From the NCBI GenBank assembly GCA_027623845.1, contig JAQBUJ010000276.1, forward strand, positions 1-5,274: a DNA stretch of 5,274 nt, given 5' to 3'. Under the pieces are notes generated by a model. That model was given only the letters and a program-made list of their open reading frames with translations, had not been told where the DNA came from and searched no databases. This DNA comes from Pseudomonadota bacterium (lineage in GTDB: Bacteria; Pseudomonadota; Alphaproteobacteria; Thalassobaculales; Thalassobaculaceae). The position numbers and the translations under genes were made by a program. Below, piece after piece: positions 1 through 5,274 of this stretch. Within the stretch, counting starts at the first letter, position 1, and every line of letters begins with the position of its first letter.

Positions 1-517
1 CAAAAGCATAGCGCATGATCCGGTCGGTGCCGTGTTTGGCGAACACCGATTCCTGGACGGCCACCTCATATTCGGTGCCACGGTGCAGCCGCCCGCCGAT
101 TTCCGAGTATTCGCCTTCGTTATTCTCACGCACCACCCAGAAATTTATATCTTCCGGGCCGCGATTGGCCAACGGGCACGGCATGCCCTTGAGCATCCGC
201 ACCGGACGCAGGTTCACATATTGCTTCATCTCGCGGCGGATCGGGATCAGCAACCCCCAGAGCGAAACATGGTCCGGCACACCGGGATAGCCGCAAGCCC
301 CAAGGAAGATCGAGTCGAACCCCTTCAGCGTTTCAATGCCATCATCCGGCATCAATTTGCCGGTCTTATGATACCGCTCACAGCCCCAATCATATTCGGT
401 GAACTCGTATTGGATGTCATATTTGGCGCCAACCGCCTCCAAAACTTTGATGCCTTCGGGCACCACTTCCCAACCGATGCCATCTCCGGGAATGACGGCG
501 AGCTTGAGTTTCGACAT
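1..517 (-). CDS. Tartrate/D-malate dehydrogenase (decarboxylating), 5' part
   Basis: This is a partial gene that runs off the left edge. The first 172 codons are present; the family is usually about 350-360 residues, so roughly half is missing. It belongs to the isocitrate/isopropylmalate dehydrogenase superfamily and most resembles the TtuC/DmlA branch, which oxidises D-malate or tartrate with NAD(+) and a divalent metal, often with decarboxylation to pyruvate-level products in the cytosol. Visible motifs: the N-terminal strand with GDGIG at 11-15, the FLGACGYPGVPDH loop at 71-83, and the substrate-binding arginines R94 and R104 (in YVNLRPVR) and R130 (in WVVREN), followed by EGEY with Y137. 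The PVRMLKGMPCPLA stretch favours TtuC/DmlA over LeuB or Icd. The residue after GDGIG is tryptophan (W16), where I expect lysine or proline. The ATG at 517 sits at the family's usual N-terminus, with GGAG about 10 nt upstream. It is transcribed divergently from the SDR gene. Malate versus tartrate versus another 2-hydroxy diacid cannot be decided from this half. Confidence 0.9.
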   Translation of the reverse strand, partial: MSKLKLAVIPGDGIGWEVVPEGIKVLEAVGAKYDIQYEFTEYDWGCERYHKTGKLMPDDGIETLKGFDSIFLGACGYPGVPDHVSLWGLLIPIRREMKQYVNLRPVRMLKGMPCPLANRGPEDINFWVVRENNEGEYSEIGGRLHRGTEYEVAVQESVFAKHGTDRIMRYAF

Positions 518-544
518 GATCCAGGGTCTCCGCGCGTGTTTCAT

Positions 545-560
545 GGCCCTAATTTGGGCC
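545..560. promoter_or_regulatory. Palindrome GGCCC-N6-GGGCC, possible operator
   Basis: A perfect inverted repeat with 5-bp arms (545-549 and 556-560) flanks the AT-rich hexamer TAATTT. It lies where transcription from the minus-strand promoter candidate at 567-595 would begin, a position typical of a repressor site. The arms are short and the region is GC-rich, so a chance occurrence is quite possible. It does not match the GTnnAC core that is common in FCD-GntR operators, so it is not obviously the site of the regulator at the right edge. Confidence 0.25.
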
Positions 561-566
561 CCGTCT

Positions 567-595
567 CTTATAGGCGAGCCGGCACGGTGGAACAA
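567..595 (-). promoter_or_regulatory. Candidate sigma-70-type promoter for the dehydrogenase gene
   Basis: On the minus strand, TTGTTC (590-595, 3 of 6 consensus bases) is followed after exactly 17 bp by TATAAG (567-572, 5 of 6). Transcription would start near 560, giving a leader of about 43 nt before the ATG at 517. The -10 match and the spacing are good but the -35 match is poor, and this is prediction by eye only. Confidence 0.35.
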
Positions 596-637
596 TCATC
601 CCTCCCGCGCAACCCATCTGCGACCCGCGAGAGACAT

Positions 638-665
638 TTGCCGGGCGGCGCGTCACCGCTAAGAT
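638..665 (+). promoter_or_regulatory. Weak promoter candidate for the SDR gene
   Basis: TTGCCG (638-643) and TAAGAT (660-665), each 4 of 6 against sigma-70 consensus, are separated by 16 bp. They would give a start about 20 nt ahead of the SDR ATG, just enough room for its ribosome binding site. This is weak and is offered only as the best candidate in the 174-bp divergent gap. Confidence 0.2.
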
Positions 666-691
666 CCCCCTCTTCGACAACGGAGATCATC

Positions 692-1447
692 ATGCCTAGC
701 AGACCGCTCGACGGAAAAATCGCTCTGGTCACCGGAGCCGGCAAGAACATCGGTCGCGGCATCGCCTTGGCCCTGGCCGATGACGGCGCGGCGATCGTCG
801 TCAATGGCCGCTCCGACCAATCAGCCGTCGACGAGACGGTCGAGGCGGTGCGGGCGTCCGGCGGCACGGCGATCGGCTGTATCGCCGACGTCTCAGACCC
901 GGCGGCGGTGGCGGCGATGATCGAGACGGTGCAAGCGGAGATGGGCGGGCTGGATATTCTGGTCAGCAATGCCGGGCTACGCCGTCAGACACCGTTCCTG
1001 GAAATGGAATTCGATGAATGGCGCGAGATATTGTCGGTGGCCCTGGATGGTGCGTTCCTGTTGGCGCGGGCCGGCGCGCCGCTGATGGTTGAACGCGGCG
1101 GCGGCGCGATCGTCGCACTGTCCGGTGTTTCGCACCGCGTCGGGACGCTTGATCGCTGCCATGTCTCGGCATCCAAGGCCGGGCTCGAAGGCCTCATCCG
1201 AGCGCTGTCGAGGGAGTTGGCGCCGCATGGGATCACCTGCAATTGCGTGGCCCCCGGTGCGATCGACACCGTGCGCGGCGCCTCGGCCGGCGCTCGACCG
1301 GCCAGCGGAGCGGCGCAAAACATCCCCCTGGGACGGTTTGGCCGTGTCGAGGAGATCGCTGCGATGGTCCGGCATCTGGTCCGTCCGGACGGCGCGTTCA
1401 TCACCGGCCAAACCATCCATGTCAATGGCGGCGCGTTCCTCGGATAA
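692..1447 (+). CDS. SDR-family oxidoreductase with degenerate catalytic tetrad
   Basis: This 251-residue protein has the normal length of a classical short-chain dehydrogenase/reductase, a cytosolic NAD(P)-dependent Rossmann-fold enzyme. Visible elements: the cofactor loop TGAGKNIGRG at 14-23, the NGRS end of strand 2 with R40 (suggesting NADP(H)), ADV at 65-67, SNAG at 92-95, the PG motif at 188-189 and a C-terminal TGQTIHVNGG at 238-247. The catalytic centre is unusual. The YxxxK motif reads VSASK, so the tyrosine is V158 while K162 is kept. The helix-4 asparagine position is A117. The serine region reads ALSGVS, with S144 one place away from the usual serine position. I recall related SDR annotations with HV at this site, so this may be a real subfamily rather than decay. 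The start at 692 is chosen because GGAG lies 6 nt upstream and the Rossmann strand follows directly; the same frame stays open far upstream but has no homology there. The gene precedes the threonine aldolase by 76 bp. The substrate is unknown. Confidence 0.9.
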   Translation: MPSRPLDGKIALVTGAGKNIGRGIALALADDGAAIVVNGRSDQSAVDETVEAVRASGGTAIGCIADVSDPAAVAAMIETVQAEMGGLDILVSNAGLRRQTPFLEMEFDEWREILSVALDGAFLLARAGAPLMVERGGGAIVALSGVSHRVGTLDRCHVSASKAGLEGLIRALSRELAPHGITCNCVAPGAIDTVRGASAGARPASGAAQNIPLGRFGRVEEIAAMVRHLVRPDGAFITGQTIHVNGGAFLG

Positions 1448-1451
1448 TCAC

Positions 1452-1515
1452 TCGATTGACCGGCGCTTGAGCGCGTATCACAATCGACATTGGCGAATTC
1501 GCCGACCCCAATCGA
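1452..1515. repeat. Structured SDR-ltaE gap: inverted and direct CAATCGA repeats
   Basis: TCGATTG at 1452-1458 is the exact reverse complement of CAATCGA at 1481-1487, and a second direct CAATCGA lies at 1509-1515. Between the first pair sits a small hairpin, GCGC-TTGA-GCGC. Between the two direct copies is a perfect 12-bp palindrome at 1492-1503. There is no T-run, so it is not a standard intrinsic terminator. It could be an operator, an mRNA processing or stability element, or chance. Confidence 0.3.
1492..1503. promoter_or_regulatory. Perfect 12-bp palindrome GGCGAATTCGCC
   Basis: This gapless, perfectly self-complementary site lies 20 bp upstream of the aldolase start and is flanked on both sides by CAATCGA. 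With no loop it suits a dimeric protein-binding site better than an RNA hairpin. It has no recognised regulator and was identified only by symmetry. Confidence 0.25.
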
Positions 1516-1523
1516 AAGACCGC

Positions 1524-2546
<1,023 letters not shown>

Positions 2547-2567
2547 CGATCGCCGCGACCCAAAAGC

Positions 2568-3812
2568 TCAGACCCGCCAGAATGTCAGCAATCGTGGCCT
2601 GAACAGCGCCGCCAGCAGGACGCAACCGCCGAAAGCGTAAACCCCGCAGGCGGCGGAGATCGCCTCGATGCTGACACCACCATCGATCAACCAACCGAAC
2701 ACCGCTGGTCCCAACGCGCTTGAAATCACCTGAATGCCGGCGACCATCGCCTTGATCGATCCCAGATGCAGAGCGCCGTACAGTTCCACCCAGATCGTCG
2801 AAACGATGGTGGCCCCGGCCCCGCCAGTGGTCCCGGCAAGCGCCATGAAGGCAATGATGGCGAACGGCGAGTCAAACCCGGCGATAACGAATGTCGCACC
2901 GACCAACGGCAGCATATAGAACGGCGTTATCCGAACCGCCCCATAGCGATCGACAAGCATGCCGGTAACCACCGAAATACCGACCTGACAGACCGCATAG
3001 ATGGCGAATGAGGACGCATAGAGCGACAACTCCCAGCCCTTGCTTTCGACCAAATGCACTTGGTGGAGGTTAAGGCCGGTGATGATGAAGGCGGTGGACA
3101 TCATTGCCATCATCGCCAGGAAAAACCGAGCATCGCGAAGCACCTGTGTCCGGGTCCATTGCCGCCGGGCCACGGCGGCGGCCCGGTCTTTCAGCCCACC
3201 GGCACGTTCCAGGAACGCCGCATGCCGGGCGCCATGGCCTTTGAGCAACCACAGCAGCAGCGGCGGGATCACGGTTATCAACGCAATCGCGCTGGCCAGC
3301 CAGACGTCGCGCCACGGCAACCAGACCAGCACCACCACCGAAAGGGCGGGAAACAATGCCTGGCCAGTTGGAAATCCAAGTGCTGCAAGGCTAACCGCCC
3401 GCCCCCGGCTGAAGTCATCGAAATACCGCGCCATGGTCACCGTTGCCGCTTGGCTCAGCAGCCCCTGCCCGGTGATCCGCAGCAGGAAAATCGCGACCGT
3501 CAGCATCACCACCCCTTGGGCGAAGGACATCACGACACACGCCAGCGCCATCCCAGCGCAAAGCAGCAGGGCATAAACCCTAAGGTCAACCCGATCGATT
3601 AATTTGCCGACCCATATTAACAATATGCCGCTGCTCAGCGTTCCGATTGCATAAATGTTCCCGAAATCACCGTGGCTGAGATCGAAAGCGGCACGCAACT
3701 CGCCACTATACATCGCGATATAAAAGGTCTGCCCGAAGGTCGAAATGAAGGCGATCAGATAGCCAAAACCGAGGAACCTGAGATTGCTTTTGACGAAACG
3801 GAGATATTGCAC
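2568..3812 (-). CDS. MFS transporter, 12 transmembrane helices
   Basis: This is a 414-residue inner-membrane protein of the major facilitator superfamily, a secondary transporter driven by ion or substrate gradients. By eye there are twelve hydrophobic segments, roughly at residues 12-34, 51-70, 80-98, 101-118, 139-161, 168-190, 229-251, 264-287, 296-312, 316-337, 353-375 and 384-404, with a charged cytoplasmic loop at 191-228 between the two halves. The conserved motif A appears twice, as expected from the internal duplication: GKLIDRVDLR at 69-78 and GMLVDRYGAVR at 284-294. The start is a GTG at 3812; AAGG lies 9 nt upstream and the next methionine falls inside helix 1. It starts 11 bp after the Rieske oxygenase gene ends, so the two are very likely co-transcribed and translationally linked. 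This suggests that it moves the oxygenase substrate or product. Direction and substrate are unknown. Its stop codon faces that of the aldolase across 21 bp. Confidence 0.9.
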   Translation of the reverse strand: MQYLRFVKSNLRFLGFGYLIAFISTFGQTFYIAMYSGELRAAFDLSHGDFGNIYAIGTLSSGILLIWVGKLIDRVDLRVYALLLCAGMALACVVMSFAQGVVMLTVAIFLLRITGQGLLSQAATVTMARYFDDFSRGRAVSLAALGFPTGQALFPALSVVVLVWLPWRDVWLASAIALITVIPPLLLWLLKGHGARHAAFLERAGGLKDRAAAVARRQWTRTQVLRDARFFLAMMAMMSTAFIITGLNLHQVHLVESKGWELSLYASSFAIYAVCQVGISVVTGMLVDRYGAVRITPFYMLPLVGATFVIAGFDSPFAIIAFMALAGTTGGAGATIVSTIWVELYGALHLGSIKAMVAGIQVISSALGPAVFGWLIDGGVSIEAISAACGVYAFGGCVLLAALFRPRLLTFWRV

Positions 3813-3821
3813 CGTCGCTGG

Positions 3822-3825
3822 CCTT
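3822..3825 (-). promoter_or_regulatory. Ribosome binding site AAGG overlapping the upstream stop codon
   Basis: On the minus strand the oxygenase stop TAA (3824-3826) runs directly into AAGG, forming TAAGG, which is 9 nt ahead of the MFS GTG. This supports the GTG start, since no ATG is available before helix 1, and indicates translational coupling of the two genes. Confidence 0.5.
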
Positions 3826-4870
3826 AACTACGCCAACGCAACGTGGTCTCGCGCACCGGGTTCTCGAAAGGCGCGCCATCTTTTAACGATTGGGCGTGCG
3901 CCTTCTTCAGACGGTAATACCATTTCGCCTGAACATCGGCATCGTTGATTAACAATAGGGTCGGATCGTGACTGAGGCCGCGTTGCTGTTTGACAACGAT
4001 ATCGCGATCCTGACGCAGAAACTTGCGCACGAAGGGGCGCAGCACCGGCTTCAGCGCCGAAAGCCAAGGCATGGTCCAATACATCAACTGATGGATCATG
4101 GTTGTCTCGGCCGTGATCGGTGTCACCGCCGTTAGACCGACAAGCGCGTTCCGCCCGGCCTCGACATGTTCAATGCGGATGCCCGGCAGTCGAAACGAGA
4201 TCTCGGTGGTCATCTCGCCGCCCAACAATTTGTAGGCCGCCGAATTGCTGGACGGTGCATGCCGCAGCATCGAGAAGCCAAGCTCGGACGGACCAAAACG
4301 CTTCTCCTTGGCATGGATCGACTGGCGCGAACACCACCACCAGGATCTATGCACGAAAGGCCCATGCGCCGGATCCATGAGCCCGACAACCGCATGGTCG
4401 ACATGGCAGGGAAATTCGAGAACCTCCGTCAGTCTCGGTCGGTCGGCAACCGGCGGCAAGCTCGGCGGTGGCGGCGGGTCGATCTCCTTGGCCGAATCCG
4501 AGGCCATGAAAATCAAAAGACACCCCGCCGCTTCGCTGATCGGATAGCGCCGGACCCGGATTCGCGACACGTCGATCTCCTGGCCGTCGACCAACGAGGG
4601 AATGCCGGTGCACACACCGTCGGCGCCAAAGCGCCAGCCATGGTAACAGCACTCAACCTCATCGCCGGCCATACGGCCATCGCTAAGGGGGATGCCACGG
4701 TGTGGGCAAATATCACGCAGGGCGAAGGCGGCGCCATCGGGTTGGCGTCCAAAAACCACCGGCTCCCCCAACAACGTGCGCGCAACCAGACGACCGGCCA
4801 CCAACGCCGCTGATGGCAGCGCGAAGTACCAGATATCCCATAATAGATCGTCGGGAATTCGCTCACTCAT
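3824..4870 (-). CDS. Rieske non-haem iron oxygenase (oxygenase component)
   Basis: This 348-residue cytosolic protein has the order of a single-component Rieske oxygenase alpha subunit, a group that hydroxylates, demethylates or ring-opens organic substrates with O2 and electrons from a separate reductase. The N-terminal Rieske domain binds the [2Fe-2S] cluster through C55, H57, C74 and H77 (CPHRG and CCYHGW motifs). The catalytic domain has DPAHGPFVH with bridging D166 and iron ligands H169 and H174; by analogy with dicamba monooxygenase the third ligand may be D288 in RQDRD. A proline run (132-136) joins the domains, and W177-W179 lie next to the iron site. The length and the LLGEPVV and IPSL segments fit the VanA/pheophorbide a oxygenase-like monooxygenases better than large ring-hydroxylating dioxygenases, and no beta subunit is nearby. 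Start: ATG at 4870 matches where family similarity begins (DDLLWDIWYFALP); an in-frame TTG at 4900 would add ten glycine/valine-rich residues, and neither has a convincing ribosome binding site. No reductase is encoded in the window. The substrate is unknown. Confidence 0.92.
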   Translation of the reverse strand: MSERIPDDLLWDIWYFALPSAALVAGRLVARTLLGEPVVFGRQPDGAAFALRDICPHRGIPLSDGRMAGDEVECCYHGWRFGADGVCTGIPSLVDGQEIDVSRIRVRRYPISEAAGCLLIFMASDSAKEIDPPPPPSLPPVADRPRLTEVLEFPCHVDHAVVGLMDPAHGPFVHRSWWWCSRQSIHAKEKRFGPSELGFSMLRHAPSSNSAAYKLLGGEMTTEISFRLPGIRIEHVEAGRNALVGLTAVTPITAETTMIHQLMYWTMPWLSALKPVLRPFVRKFLRQDRDIVVKQQRGLSHDPTLLLINDADVQAKWYYRLKKAHAQSLKDGAPFENPVRETTLRWRS

Positions 4871-4881
4871 GACGCCGGACA

Positions 4882-4919
4882 CTGCCACCCCCCCTGCCAA
4901 CGCGCAAGAGCGGCTTGGC
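4882..4919 (-). repeat. Oxygenase leader: G7 tract, TGGCAG direct repeat and imperfect hairpin
   Basis: The 62-bp gap between the regulator and oxygenase genes contains, on the coding (minus) strand, an inverted repeat GCCAA/TTGGC (4915-4919 with 4896-4900) enclosing CGC-TCTT-GCG. It is followed by two copies of TGGCAG (4894-4899 and 4882-4887) separated by a run of guanines (seven G in all). It could be a weak leader structure, or the G-run could act in ribosome binding for a GTG at 4882. No terminator T-run is present, so read-through from the regulator gene is expected. Confidence 0.3.
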
Positions 4920-4932
4920 TTAAACGGCTCGC

Positions 4933-5274
4933 CTATTGATACATATTGGCGCGAATGAAGCTTTCCAGATAATCGTTGATCCGACCGAAGGCGGCGGCGG
5001 CCTTGTCAGGATCACCCTCGGCGACGGCGCGCGCGGCCTGGGCATGCAATCTTGGGCCAAGCTTGATATCCCCGGCGCGCCCATGATGGCTAAACCAGAA
5101 CCGGCGCGACAAGGGGTACAGTAAGCGGCACATCTTGGTGGCGTGCTCGTTGTTCATCGCCGAGATGCAGAGATTGTTGAACTCGCTATCACAGCGCAGG
5201 ATCCCGACGGGGTCGCGGCGCGCCGAGGCGGCTTCGAATTCCGCAGCCACACGCAGGAATTCCTTTCGCTGCAG
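4933..5274 (-). CDS. FCD-domain GntR-type transcription regulator, C-terminal part
   Basis: This is a partial gene: the frame stays open to the right edge, and the 113 visible residues are the C-terminal effector domain. The N-terminal winged-helix DNA-binding domain lies outside, so GntR membership is inferred from the FCD domain. The all-helical pattern fits FCD: a DSEFNNLCISAMNN segment (from residue 29 of the visible part), then LSRRFWFSHHG, then LHAQAARAVAEGDPDKAAAAF. In many FCD proteins a D-x3-H pair and two later histidines bind a metal near the effector pocket. Here the first pair is D-x3-N (D29, N33), one later histidine is kept (H77), and the last position falls at or next to N100, so metal binding may be altered. 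An internal GTG at 5250 is not a credible start because homology continues upstream. The gene lies 62 bp ahead of the oxygenase on the same strand and is a likely ligand-responsive repressor of this group. Confidence 0.85.
   Translation of the reverse strand: MQRKEFLRVAAEFEAASARRDPVGILRCDSEFNNLCISAMNNEHATKMCRLLYPLSRRFWFSHHGRAGDIKLGPRLHAQAARAVAEGDPDKAAAAFGRINDYLESFIRANMYQ

Noticed and set aside
32..691. Long open frame on the plus strand running antisense to the dehydrogenase gene and continuing in frame into the SDR, giving an apparent 471-residue fusion.
   Set aside because: The first 220 codons are the antisense of a clearly conserved TtuC/DmlA gene and show no domain features. The SDR has its own GGAG and ATG at 692, exactly where SDR homology begins. 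Open antisense frames are common in GC-rich DNA.
1089..1523. Upstream extension of the threonine aldolase frame to give a 485-residue protein.
   Set aside because: The extension overlaps the SDR coding sequence in another frame, is rich in Arg/Ser/Pro as shadow frames are, and LtaE homology starts at the second of the two methionines at 1524/1527.
3040..3602. Two plus-strand open frames of about 180 codons inside the MFS gene.
   Set aside because: They are antisense to well-formed transmembrane helices of the MFS protein, are low-complexity (Arg/Pro/Gln/His-rich) and have no recognisable domain.
4166..4813. Plus-strand open frame of 215 codons antisense to the Rieske gene.
   Set aside because: The opposite strand carries intact Rieske and iron-site motifs; the antisense frame has none and is a GC-driven shadow.
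4931..4953. AT-rich patch TATTGATACATATTGG that resembled a GntR-type operator.
   Set aside because: It is not symmetric when compared with its reverse complement and lies within the last codons and stop of the FCD regulator gene.

Overview
The window is a GC-rich, gene-dense bacterial segment. Its Rieske/MFS/FCD-GntR catabolic content, compact spacing and codon usage suggest a proteobacterium, most likely an alphaproteobacterium. That placement is an impression from composition and protein style and was not tested. There are six protein-coding genes, two of them cut by the window edges. I see no tRNA, rRNA, CRISPR array, insertion sequence or phage feature, and no gene-free stretch longer than 300 bases.

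Layout from left to right: (1) a minus-strand gene whose 5' part (first 172 codons) is present encodes a tartrate/D-malate dehydrogenase-type beta-decarboxylating enzyme (TtuC/DmlA family). (2) A 174-bp divergent intergenic region carries a fair minus-strand promoter candidate, a 5-bp-arm palindrome just downstream of it, and a weaker plus-strand promoter candidate. (3) A plus-strand pair follows: a short-chain dehydrogenase/reductase (SDR) whose active-site tetrad is badly degenerate, then, after a structured 76-bp gap, a well-conserved low-specificity L-threonine aldolase (LtaE). (4) The aldolase gene converges on a minus-strand group, with 21 bp between the two stop codons and no obvious terminator. 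Read in its own direction this group is: the C-terminal part of an FCD-domain GntR-type regulator (cut by the right edge), a stand-alone Rieske non-haem iron oxygenase, and a 12-helix MFS transporter. The last two are tightly coupled: the oxygenase stop codon overlaps the transporter's ribosome binding site.

Taken together this looks like a small catabolic island: regulator, importer (or exporter), an oxygenase to open or demethylate/hydroxylate a substrate, a PLP aldolase that cleaves beta-hydroxy-alpha-amino acids to glycine plus an aldehyde, an SDR, and a hydroxy-dicarboxylate dehydrogenase feeding central metabolism. No single known pathway that I recognise has exactly this gene set, so the joint function is inference. 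The clearest sequence-level oddity is the SDR, which keeps the active-site lysine but has valine in place of the catalytic tyrosine.
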